Source: Lotus japonicus (Eukaryota > Streptophyta > Magnoliopsida > Fabales > Fabaceae). Taken from it: a DNA stretch of 64,000 bases. The notes beneath the pieces were generated by a model. It saw nothing but the letters and a program-made list of their open reading frames with translations, was not told where the DNA came from and did not search any database. Of this stretch, positions 46,701 to 59,461 are shown one piece after another; position 1 is the first letter of the stretch; each line of letters begins with the position of its first letter. A program made the translations under genes and the position numbers. The DNA is taken from the NCBI RefSeq assembly GCF_012489685.1, contig NC_080046.1:29503881-29567880 (forward strand). Reading direction: 5' to 3'.

Positions 46701-49700
46701 TTTATATCTACATGCAGGCATGTAGAAGCCCAGTTGGCATTGGCTATAATTTTGAATTATGGAAAATTGGGGGTCTTTTACATGCATGATTAAACAGTTT
46801 TAGATACATAAAACACTATGTTGGAAAGATGACTTATGTTGCTTTAGGCTTGCAGGGCCACCTTGCTGGGAGGTAGAGACAGAAGCCATCAATATGACTT
46901 TCATTGCATATCTAAGGAATTATTGAATAATAAATATCTACTATTCTACTATCAATTAATTAATAACAATATATGGACAACTAACTGCAGGATGATAATT
47001 TATTCTTCATTTTGATATCTTTTTTTCATATAACTTCTCTGGACCATTTTTCTTAAATTTTGAATTCACTATAAACAAAAATAAAAAAGAAGCAAAGTAT
47101 TTTTCAGCATGCTGAAGTTATTGAACCTTATGGGCATGTTCTAGATCAATGAAGACAATATGTTTGTTTTTTGGTTCTTTCTGTATCTTTTCATCAAACC
47201 CCTGGAATAGGCATATATAACCTGTGTTTAATCTTCTTGACATGATTAGAAAATAGTTTTCTGATATTCAAGTCTCATGGCCTATCCATGCATTCCTCAC
47301 CACCCAGGCAGATCTTTGCCCCAAATTCCCTTGCTTTTATTTATCCCTCGAGAAATTTCTTTCATGAGAGAGTATATTTTTTCGTTATTTTAGATTATTT
47401 TTAATAAAAGCTCTCCAAGTTTGATTATTTTCGTGAAGCTCTGTAATATAAATGCCAGTTCTGTCTAATTTATGCAAAGGCTGCATGCAGGTTTTGAATT
47501 GATCACAATATGGTCAGAGAAGATGGTTGAAAGTTCTATGGAAATGGCTGAATTGGAAAATGCTTCCCCTCATGAAGCAGAGAAGTGGTTGATCTCTTTA
47601 AGGTTTACTTCACGTATTAAGATTTTTTACCTGTATAATGAAGACCAAAGTTCTCATGATGAATGGTTGCTAAAGATACGGATTATGTTAGTAATGACTA
47701 ATGATTATCTGCTACTTAAATTATGCAATGTATAATAAAATACTCATCAGTTCAGTAAATGGTTCATATCACTGGTCACTTTACATATACAATTTACCGG
47801 GTATTTTCATTTTCTTCAGTATCAAGCGGAATGCTTTGTATATTGGTTAGCTAGGTTCTATTTCTAAGTAATCGCTTTCTTTTAGTTTCCTCTTTTTTAA
47901 GCATTTCTGAAGGTCCTTCTATAATTGCATAATTAACAAAAACATCAAGACTTTTTTAAAGCTAGTACTGTGGTGGCAATAAGTAGATTTATTTTGTTAT
48001 TTATTTTAGATATAACTAAAACTAATAATCAAAGTTTGACTTATGCATCTTACATATACAATTTACCGGGTATTTTCATTTTCTTCAGTATCAAGCGGAA
48101 TGCTTTTTATATTGGTTAGCTAGGTTCTATTTCTAAGTAATCGCTTTCTTTTAGTTTCCTCTTTTTGAAGCATTTCTGAAGGTCCTTCTATAATTGCATA
48201 ATTAACAAAAACATCAAGACTTTTTTTGTTTTTTAAAGCTAGTGCTGTGGTGGCAATAAGTAGATTTAATTTGTTATTTATTTTAGATATAACTAAAACT
48301 AATAATCAAAGTTTGACTTATGCATCTTAAATAATTTGAGAGTTAATTTTCTATTTGTTAATATTTTTATTCATATAGGCCTGAAGGTCCCAAGGGGAAT
48401 CGGATTGGATTTGCATCCCAGTTGCATCTTCTTGTTGATGCATTGGAAATGTCATTTGAGGCCCAATTTATAGAAGATTTTGTTTCAGGTTTGAAATTTA
48501 TTTTGGTGCATTCTATGCCATATTTAATAGCTAGTAATGCTATTCAATTTTAGAATGTGCTTCAACATTTTCCCTCCTTGCTTGTAGCAGTTGAAAATCC
48601 AGGTTCTGATAATTTGAAATCATCAATGGTCATACCTTCACCAGCAGTTAGAGATCGTGTGCTGAAAGAATTGTTTATTGAGGGTATGTAGCTCTCCTAT
48701 ATTCTGTCTTCCATTTTTGGTTTTGGTACTCGCATTATTTGTAGTTCATTAATGTAATCGTTAGATTCTGCATATACATCTAATATGTTCAATAATCTGC
48801 GAATGTAATGGATCAAGGTACGAGTGCCTTGGGGGTGCTAAAGAGTGAATAAATGGCTTCCAGTGTAATGTTATTTACATTTGCCCTTTTGGAACACATC
48901 ATTTTTGGACAGTGAAAAAATATCATTGCTTGAAGATCAAGATCAGTTGATGAAATATGTGATGTGACATGTCATTGTTGAGTGATTGATTATTGCTTTT
49001 CATTAAAAGGATGTGAAAGTAGTTTTAGTGGCAGGTAGAAAAATCACGAGGACTACTTTCAAGTTCTTGAGAGAAACATTCACCCTTGTCTCGCATGCAA
49101 ATGATATTAAATTGGCTAACATTTCCATCCTTTTGTAGACTTCTGTTTTCCTTTATTCATTCATGGTTTAATTCCACTTTGGGCCCCTGATCTTTCAAAA
49201 ATGAGCGATCGGGGCCCCCCGTATTTAAATGTAGCGGTCAGCCACCCCAACGTTTCAAAAACGTGCGATCGGGGCCCTTATGTTAAGTTCCGTTAGTTTG
49301 ACCAAACGGAGCAGTGACGTGGATTTTCTTTTTTATTTTAAGATTATTGTTTTACCCAAAAATTACCCCTCTCAGTTCTCTCTCTCACACTCGAACCTCT
49401 CTCTCCCTCTTTCACGCTTCTTTTTCTTTCTTCTTCTTTCTTCTTCCTCCTTCCTCCTTCTATGGCTTCCTCAACCTCACCCCAACATCACCCCACCCCA
49501 CAACCCCAAATCTCTCAGACTCGCTCGCTCTCTCGGTCTCGCTCTCTCCTCTGCATCTCTCTCTCGCTCTCTCTCTCTCGATCTCGCTCTCGCTCTCTCC
49601 TCTGGATTTGGGCGCAGTGAGGATAGAAAGTGTTGCGGGAGAAGCAGAAGGGGCAGATCCATATCTTGGCGTTGAAGTCGACGATGCAGAAGGGGTTGAG

Positions 49701-52700
49701 AAGGGAGGAGCATGACTTGCAGCGGAGTGGGGTGTAAGGGACGGTGGGGATGTCGTTATGGTGATGGTGGTGAGCCGCCTCAACAGCGTTTCAATTTCTT
49801 CTTTCTCTCACGCCATGGAATCGAAATCAGGAGGAGAAAGATCTGAACTTCCCTTCCCATCCTTTCCTCCCTTGGACAATGGATCTGCATCTGGGGATTT
49901 ATGGGTTCTGGTGTTTAGGTTATGTGGAGAAGATTGTTGGACTGGGTTTGTGGATTGGGGTGCAGTGGGGGTTTAGTTGCGAGTGGTTATGGAGCCGATT
50001 GATCTTCGTCGAAGGTAGTGGTGGCGGCGCAGCCATGGATGAAGGGCGGCGGTGGCTAGGTGAGAGAGATGGTGAGTTCTAGGGTTTTCAAGAAGGAGAG
50101 AGCTCAAATTTGTCTGCCTAATTGCTAATTGACCAGATTAATTATTTTGATTAGTGAAACCTTAATTAATTAATTCACTATAGATAAATGAATGAACTAC
50201 AGGGACCTCTCGATTTTTCTTCTCTTGCTTGCTAAGTTAGGATTGAGGTGAAATTAGGGTAAAATTTGGGGGAATTGGGTTTGTGTATTGAGTGGGAAAT
50301 TTCTGGGTAAAAATTTTAATCTTAAAATAAAAAAGAAAATCCACATCACTGCTCTGTTTGGTCAAACTAACGGAACTTAACAGAAGGGCCCCGATCGCAC
50401 GTTTTTGAAACGTTAGGGTGGCTGACCGCTACATTTAAATACGGGGGGCCCCGATCGCTCATTTTTGAAAGATCAGGGGCCCAAAGTGGAATTAAGCCTT
50501 CATTCATTCTTATTTAGCACATCTGAAATTAAGGTCTGTTTTCTACCTGCTTACTGAATAGATTCTAATTTTAAAGTATCCTTGTGGTTCTTAGCAAGGT
50601 ATGCTAGTACATTTGCTTATTAGAATTTAGTGTTCATATTATACATTATTTTGCCATAATCAGTGATATCATGTCTGCAGGTGTACAATTGTCAAAATTT
50701 GCTGATGACAGACATAAGACTTCTCGAGCTATAAAAGGCGCACCACTTGAATCTCTCTTTGCACAATTTTGTTTACATTCTCTTTGGTTTGGAAACTGCA
50801 ATATACGAGGTATTTACCCAAAATAATTAGGGTTTCTTTGGTGTATAACCTAAACCTGATGAGCGGGTAGGAACAAATTAATCACCTATGGAGAATTGAT
50901 TTTCTGAGATGTCACCTGCACTGTATAATTTTTATTCCTATCACTTGATTGTATTCTCTTTTGTTAGCTATTGCTGTGCTATGGATAGAGTTTGTTCGAG
51001 AGGTTAGGTGGTGTTGGGAAGAGTCACAACCATTACCCAGGATGCCAGCCAATGGAACAATTGACCTTTCAACTTGTTTGATTAACCAGAAACTTCAGAT
51101 GGTAATTTGTTTGTCTTGAAATGATCTTTTCTGACTTTTACTCATCATGTGCTTGTTTGCTTTATATATTCGATATTTGTGTTTGGTCAAAACTTAATAT
51201 ACTATATAAAATTAATTTTAGACATTGTTTTTTGTTTCTGTTTTATAGAACATTCTCAACTCACTTTTTAGCTTTAAGTGAGAATAAAACATTCTGAACT
51301 CATCATTTCTTTCAATTTCAAATGACTTGTTCTCTCTTATCATCATAAATTAGTGTATTAAGTCTGAAATATAGTTATTGATAATTTGATTTGTACTTCC
51401 TCTACCTTAATCACACCCATCACAGGGCATGTATGTTAATTAAACTACTGGTAGACCCTGGATAAGTTATAAAAAAATATTACAGTGAGCTTGAATGTTT
51501 TGGTCTATATAATTTTTTTTTTCTGATATAAATACATAGTGTAAAGCTAAGAGGTGATGCAATTTCCTCTTTGCTATTCAGCTAGCAATATGCATCGAGA
51601 AGAAGTGTCAGCTAAATGAAGACTTTCAAGATTGTATTGGAAGTTTGGATCATATAGATTCTATGACTGAGGTTACAAACCATTTCTTCCCTCGTTTTTA
51701 GTGGTTAGGTCAACTGCTGCATTGCTGTACTTATTTTTTAATAGTGTTATTTGGATTGGAAATGTAATCTCGTCTTGATTGAATAGCAGGAAGAAAGTGT
51801 GATTGGGAATGACTCGTTCAATAAACAGACACTCAGTGAGGGTTTTTCTGGGAAAGTTGACAGGTGAACTTAGCAAGTGAGAACCTGCTCGGTTGCTATT
51901 ATCTGAATCTAGCTGCTTAATTCTTATTAGATAACAACTCACTCTCTTGTGGCTATTTCTTCCAGTTTTATGTTACCTATTAACTACTAACAGTCATTGT
52001 TAAACCAAATTCAGTGATAACACTGGTAAATTCAGGGACTGTTATTGAACTGAGAAGAGAGTACAATTGCAATTGCTCAATTGAGCTGTGATAGGGGAAT
52101 TAGGGATTTACAGAGAAATTGGGGAAAACTGGGAAAATTGGGGAAGAACACAAAGTTAGGGTTCAACCTAGAGATCCCACGATCTCTCTCTGATTCCACA
52201 ATCAGAATGAAACACTAACTTCAATGCCTTCCTCAACAAGTAATCTATCTATTTATACTCTTCAGTTGTAACTAACAACTGTAACTGCTCACAGCTGCTG
52301 CTAGCTGTTAGCTAACAACCTAACAGCTTATTACAATTAAGTCCCCTTTCTAACTATTATTTACCCTTGAGCCCTTCTTCTTGAATAAACCTGCTTGAAC
52401 CTATCAATACTTCCCCCTAAAAGTTTGACCTTGTCCTCAAGGGGAAAAGAAGGAAAGAGTTCCTGGATCTTGGCAGCTGGCTCCCAAGAATTATCACAAG
52501 ATGGTAAAGTGTCCCAGTTCACAAGCACTTCTAAGTGGCCAAAAGCATCCTCCCTGGTAGCTATGACTTCAGTAGGTGTTACTTCTAATTCCAGCTCTTC
52601 ATTGAGCATAGGAGGTAGGGAATGAGGTTGCTGGTCTGGCTTCAGAGCTTTCTTAAAGAGAGATACATGAAAAACTCCATGAATTCTAGCATGTGGTGGC

Positions 52701-55700
52701 AGCTCCAGCTTGTAAGCTACTGGCCCAACTCGAATCAGAATTTGACAAGGCCCTTAGAACCTGGGGCTAACTTAGCAAAGGGTCTAGAAGCTAGCGACTT
52801 TAGTTTGTAAGGTTGCAGCTTAAGATACACCCAATCCCCTTCCTTGAACTCCACATTTCTTCTATGTTTGTCAGCCTGCACTTTCATCTGATTCTGAGCC
52901 TTAGTTAAATTCCCTTTCAACTCTTCCAAGATAGCATCTCTGTGCAAAAACAGCTGATTGACTTCCTCCACCCTTGAAGGAATAGCTCCTGCCTTCAAAA
53001 GAATAGGAGGGTCCCTTCCATATAAAGCTCTAAATGGAGACATTCCAGCCGAACCATGAAAATTGGTGTTAAACCAAAATTCGGCCCAGGATAACCAGTC
53101 CAGCCATTGCTTGGGTTTAGGACCACAAAAACACCTCAGATAGGTCTCCAAGCACCTGTTGACCACCTCAGTTTGGCCATCAGTTTGTGGATGCTATGAG
53201 GTGCTTAATTTCAGTTGAGTGCCAGCCAACCTGAAAATCTCCTTCCAAAATTGTCTGAGAAACAAGGGATCCCTATCAGAAATGATGGTAGTTGGGAATC
53301 AATGTAGCTTAACGACTTCTTTGATGAAAATCAAAGCAACATCTTTGACTGTAAAAGGGTGTCCTAGTGCAAAGAAATGAGCAAACTTAGAAAGCCTGTC
53401 CACTACCACCAAAATGGTATCTTTTCCTCTAACCTTCGGCAGCCCCCCAACAAAATCCATGGAGATATCCATCCAAACTTCAGTAGGAATAGGCAATGGT
53501 TGCAGCAGCCCCCCAACATAATCCATGGAGATATGCATCCAAACTTCAGTAGGAATAGACAATGGTTGCAGCAGCCCCCCAGGAGCTAAGGTAGAATATT
53601 TGTTCCTTTGGCAAATATCACATTCCTCTACAAAGTTCCTTATGCCAGCCTTCATGCCTTCCCAATAGAGAAAACTGGCTATCTTCTTGTAGGTTCTGAA
53701 ATGGCCAGAATGACCACCCATTGGTGTTGCATGACATTCAGATAGAATCATAGGGATCCTATTAGAGTTCTTTGGTAAGACCGGCCTATCTTTGTAATAC
53801 ATAAATCCCTTTTTAAAACTATACTCACTGTGGGAAGGAGGGGAAATGATAAGTTCTTGAATCAACTTAGCAATCTTAGGATCTTGGTGGAGCTCTGAAT
53901 CCCATTCTTCCCTATCAGCTGCAGAAATGATAGAAATAGTTGAGTACATCATTTTTCTAGAAAGTGCATCAGCTACAGAATTCTCACTTGCAGGCTTGTA
54001 TTGAATCTCAAAATCCAACCCCACCAATTTCACTGCCAATTTAAACTGCTCATCTGTAAACAACCTCTGATCATTCAAGAATTTCCAACTCCTTTGATCT
54101 GTATTTATGACAAAATGTCTGCCCATGAGGTTGTGCCTCCACTTTTGTATGGCTTGGACAAGTGCCATGAGTTCTCTCTCATACACAGATTTCTGTTGTG
54201 CTCTTGGAGAAAGGCCTTTACTCCAAAAAGCTAGTGGTCTGCACTCTTGCATGAGAACAGCTCCAAGTCCTATGCTTGAAGCATCTGTTTCCACCACAAA
54301 TTGTTTAGAAAAATCAGGGACTGCCAGTAATGGTAGGTTGATCATAGCTGTTTTCAGCTGATCAAAAGCCTCAGTTGCTGCTGGTGTCCATTTGAACCCT
54401 CTTTTTTTAACAAATCAGTCAAGGGCCTGGCAATTTTGCCATAGTTTTGCACAAAATTTCCTGTAATATTCAGTGAGCCCTAGGAATCCCCTCAAGCCCT
54501 TAATATCTCTAGGGATTGGCCAATCTTTAATCGCTTCCACCTTGGACTGTTCTGCTGCCACTCCAGCCCCTGAAATAGTATGACCCAAATACTCTAAGCT
54601 TGTCTTGCCAAAAGTGCATTTTTTCCTATTCGCCTTGAGAGAGTTCTTCTCTAACAAAGATAAGACCAGCTGTAAATGTTCAGAATGAGCTGACAAATCT
54701 AGGCTATAAACCAGAGTATTATCAAAGAACACGAAGGAAAATTTCCTCAAATAAGGTTTAAGGACTTCATTCATAAGGGCTTGGAATGTGGAGGGAGCAT
54801 TTGTGAGCCCAAATGGCATCACAAGAAACTCATAATGTCCCTCATGTGTACGAAAAGCTGTCTTTTCTTTGTCCTCTTCCTTCATCGTTATTTGATGGTA
54901 CCCTGATTTCAGGTCCAGTTTGGAAAACACCTTAGCTCCACCAATTTCATCCAGAAGTTCCTCTATAATAGGAATTGGAAACTTATTTGGAATAGCAATC
55001 TTATTAAGAGCCCTGAAATCAACACAAAATCTCCACTCCCCATCCTTTTTCTTCACCAAAATGATAGGGAGGGCTAATACTAGGCCTTATAACCCCACTT
55101 TCATCCAAAAGTTCCTCTATAATAGGAATTGGAAACTTATTTGGAATAGCAATCTTATTAAGAGCCCTGAAATCAACACAAAATCTCCACTCCCCATCCC
55201 TTTTCTTCACCAAAATGATAGGGAGGGCTAATACTAGGCCTTATAACCCCCCCCCCCCCCCCCCTTCTAACATTTCTGCCACCAATGTTTTTATTTCATT
55301 TGGTAGTGAGGGCATTTGTATGGCATGATCATGCCTTCTTCTTGGAGGTAAGCCCTGAGGGTCCTGGAAAACTGAGTCAAATTTGGCCAAAACAGTAGCT
55401 AAATCTGTTGGAATACTTCTCTCACCCTGTCCTGTTTTGGCTTTTTGTTCACAGTGAACCAACAAGCCTTCCCCTTCCTCCATCAAGATCTGCATGAGAG
55501 CTCCATAAGACAACTCAGATTTTGTCAAAGCAGGATCTCCTTCCAAGGTAAACCATTGTCCATCCTTCTTTAGTGACAACCTCATCTTGTTGAAATTAGC
55601 TTTAATACCCCCAGGCTAGCTAACCAATCTAGACCAAGTACCAAATCTATCCCATTGAGGCCAAAAAGGTAAAAATCTTGAATGACTTCTAAAGATTGTA

Positions 55701-58700
55701 TCATCAACTTCAGATTAGAACACTTCCCCTTACATCCAATCTTATAGCCATCACCAACTTCCACTATGTATGCTGGTGTGTTTTCCACTGGTAAAAACAT
55801 CTCTCCAACCAGTTTCTTAGAAATGAAACTATGTGAGGCCCCACAATCTATGAGAACCACCACTGCTTGGTCCTTGATAATTCCCTGCATTTTCCAAGAC
55901 TTGTGGGAAGTAAAACCACTCATTGAACAGAGGGACAACTGCAGAGAATTAAATTCTGTTAAACTCTCTAAGATATGTAACTGAATTTCATTATTGAAAA
56001 GCTAAAGATTACAATGAGTGATCTCAGTATTTATAGAGGATACAAGGCTTGTTAAGCAAGCTATCAACTCTAACAGAATCAGTTATGTGACAGCTGTAAT
56101 AACAACTCATTCTAACAGAATGTAACTAACTCAGAAATACTAACTACACTACTAACTCTTTAATCAGAGTAATGTTTACTCTACTCTAATAGGCCCCCGC
56201 AAACTCAAGGTGGGTGAGAAATGGATTTCTCAATCACATTGAGTTTGTCATGAAGAGTTTCAAAACGAAGAGGTGAAAGAGCCTTAGTAAAGAGATCTGC
56301 CAGCTGATCAACTGAAGGAATATGATGCAGAAAGAGAGATTTGTTGAGAACTTTTTCCCTCACAAAGAAGATATCAAGCTCCATGTGTTTGGTTCGGGTG
56401 TGGAGAACTAGATTATGGGTCAAAGCCATAGCATAGCACCCATGTTGTCACAAAAGACTTTAGGAGGAGAAAATGGAATCTGCAACTCCGGTAAGAGTGA
56501 CTGAATCCACAACAGCTCAGCAGAAGTGTTGGCCAGGTTTCTGTATTCTGCTTCAGTGCTAGAACGATCCACCAAGGTTTGCTTCTCGGAGCTCCAAGAC
56601 ACAAGATTAGGACCAAAGAAAACACATGATCCTGAGGTAGACCTTCTGTCATCAGGATCTGATGCCCAATCAGCATCACAAAAAGCCACTAGGGAAACAG
56701 GGGAATGTAGAGAACAAGGCTTAAGATGCAGCCCATGATGAAGTGTACCCTTAAGATACCTTAATATTATCTTAACAGCCTTTCAATGATCTTCCAATGA
56801 CTAATAAATTGACAAACTTTGTTCACAGCAAAGCTTATCTCAGGTCTGGTTAAGGTGTCATATTGAAGTGCTCCTACAATGGATCTGTAGAGGGTAGGAT
56901 CAGCAAAGTAATCTGCTCCATATTTGCTTAATTTTGCTTAACACTTTGCTTCCCCCATATCTGCCCTTTCAAGTAGATCTGTGATGTATTTTGTTTGTGT
57001 CAACAATAAGGACCTGTCCTGAAGGTGATGCACCTGAACACCAAGGAAATAATCTAGCTGTCCTAACTGCTTCAAAGAGAACTCAGAATTGAGATTCTCA
57101 ATCACTTTCTGCACAAGAGGCAAAGAGTTGCCTGTAATTATAATATCATCTACATAGACTAGGATGTAGATGCAACAAGTTGCATTATTGAAAGTGAACA
57201 AAGAAGGGTCACATCTACTAGGTTTAAAGCCATACTTCACAAGAGCTGACTTTAACCTTTCAAACCAGGCTCGAGGGGCCTGTTTTAGGCCATAGAGAGC
57301 TTTGTTCAACTTGCAAACAAGTGTCTTATCTGCATTCTGAAAACCAGAAGGTTGTGTCATGTACACCTCCTCCTGAAGTGCACCATTGAGAAAGGCATTA
57401 TTGACATCAAGTTGATGAATATGCCATTGTTTAGTGATTGCAAGAGAGAGGATTAGCCTAATAGTAATGGGTTTGACCACATGAGAAAATGTCTTAGATT
57501 AATCGAAGCCCTTCACTTGATGATAGCCTTTGGCTACAAGCCTTGCTTTATATCTGTTAATAGAGCCATCTGCATTCTCTTTCACTCTAAAAACCCACTT
57601 GCATCCTATTGGTGTCCTATCCTTAGGTAGGGGAACTAATGTCCAGGTGTCATTAGCTAGTAATGCATCATACTCAGCCTTCATGGCTGCCAACCACTTA
57701 GGATCTTTGAGTGCTTGCTTGGCTGTAGTAGCTCTTTAATCAGAGTAATGTGTACTCTACTCTAATAAATTCTCCAGATAAAGCATCTTCAAATTCTCCC
57801 CCCTCCATATCCTCATCTTCTTCCAAGAGCAACATCCTAAGTTGCCTGTTCTTGCATTTATGGTCTCTAGTAAAAGGTCCATCACACCTGAAACAAAGGT
57901 TTTTCTCCCTCTTTTCCTTCATTTCAGCCACAGTCAAAGGCATATAGCCTTCCACCCTTGTCCTGCCAGCTCCTGGAACTGGCCCAGTTCTGGTAGTTCC
58001 TACAGAATTTTCCTGCTTATGCTCTCCAGTGTTATGAGGTTCTATTGTGACAGTTTTACTGTAGTTGTTGTTTCTATAAGAACCTACAGACCTTACAAAA
58101 CCCCCACTTTTCTTAGTCACCACCAGATTCTTTTGTTCAATCAACAAAGACTTCTGAATAACCTCAGCAAGAGTATTCAATTCAAACAGCCTCACTTCAG
58201 CCTTAATCTCTTCTTTGAGTCCACTTAAGAAAATTCCTCTCACAAAATCATGGTCAATCTCTTTCAAAGCCCTAGCATATTTTTCAAATTCTTCAACATA
58301 ATCATCTACAGATCCTACTTGCTTCAAAGATAACAGTAATTCAAAAGGATTTTGAACCATAGAGGGTTGGAATCTTCTTACCACGACTAGCTTAAAGGCT
58401 TGCCATGAAGGTGATGGATTGCAACGCTCCCACCACTGGTACCAACTGAGAGCCTGTCCCTCCAAAGCCACCATGGTTGCTTGCATCCTTTCTTCCTCAG
58501 TCACTTCTCTCAGTGCAAAATATCTCTCAAGCTTCTGAGTCCACCCAACCGCATCAGTTCTAGAGAAAATGGGAATTTCCAACTTCCTCCATCGATTCTT
58601 GATGGGAGCTTGATTCCACATATTCTCTCTGCTCCTTCTGCCTTCGCATTCATCATCATCTGAGAATCCTCGTTCACGAGATTCCAGCCTAGTACGCAGG

Positions 58701-59419
58701 GAAGCGATGAGATCCTCTGCTACCTTCGTTCGCGCCTCATTCAACTCCAATCGCGCGCGCAATCCTTTAGTTTCTTGTCGCAATTCCTCACGTTCCTGGT
58801 TCCAGCTTCCCTCGCCTCTAGACATGGTTCGGGTCGAGACCATTCAGAGTTTGCAGAATCGCGTGAGCTTCACCCTCAGGCACCAAGATGGTGCTCTGAT
58901 ACCAGTGATAACACTGGTAAATTCAGGGTCTGTTATTGAACTGAGAAGAGAGTACAATTGCAATTGCTCAATTGAGCTATGATAGGGGAATTAGGGATTT
59001 ACAGAGAAATTGGGGAAAACTGGAAAAATTGGGGAAGAACAAAAAGTTAGGGTTCAACCTAGAGATCCCACGATCTCTCTCTGATACCACAATCAGAATG
59101 AAACTCTAACTTCAATGCCTTCCTCAACAAGTAATCTATCTATTTATACTCTTCAGTTGTAACTAACAACTGTAACTAACTGTAACTGCTCACAGCTGCT
59201 GCCAGCTGTCAGCTAACAACCTAACAGCTTATTACAATTAAGTCCCCTTACTAACTATTATTTACCCTTGAGCCCTTCTTCTTGAATAAACCTGCTTGAA
59301 CCTATCATTGAGTCACTGTTAAACCAAATTTTTATTCAATATGTACATATATGCCCACCCAGGCCTATGCCACCTTCCTCAGAATTCTACTTTCCCCTCT
59401 TTCCCTTCCACAAACTCTT

Positions 59420-59461
<42 letters not shown>

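Larger units (their letters stand above)
55957..57767 (-). mobile_element. Truncated copia element (copia-2) nested in the Ty3 element
   Basis: Complete left LTR 55957-56191, polypurine tract (complement of GGCCCCCGC) at 56192, RNase H and RT to 57735, then only the last 37 bp of the right LTR (57731-57767). Perfect TSD AATTC (55952-55956 and 57768-57772). Gag, protease, integrase and most of the 5' LTR have been deleted. The junction shares CTCTTT with the LTR. Because both outer ends and the TSD survive, the deletion came after insertion. Confidence 0.88.
52015..59307 (-). mobile_element. Chromodomain Ty3 element in intron 15 of the Rab3GAP gene
   Basis: LTRs 52015-52406 (392 bp) and 58906-59307 (402 bp) differ mainly by one 10-bp tandem duplication, TAACTGTAAC. 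PBS at 58893-58904 (minus TGGTATCAGAGC). Polypurine tract, the complement of TTCCCCCTAAAAG, next to 52407. Flanks TTCAG and TTGAG are a one-mismatch TSD. Order on the minus strand: gag, protease, RT, RNase H, integrase, chromodomain, probably a Reina-like chromovirus. A copia element sits between gag and protease. The element is antisense to the host gene and accounts for most of the 9.1-kb intron. Confidence 0.88.

Noticed and set aside
49280..49715. Two long Ser/Leu-rich frames in the Mutator element
   Set aside because: They run through CT-rich low-complexity sequence. The real signal is the SEC23 fragment on the other strand.
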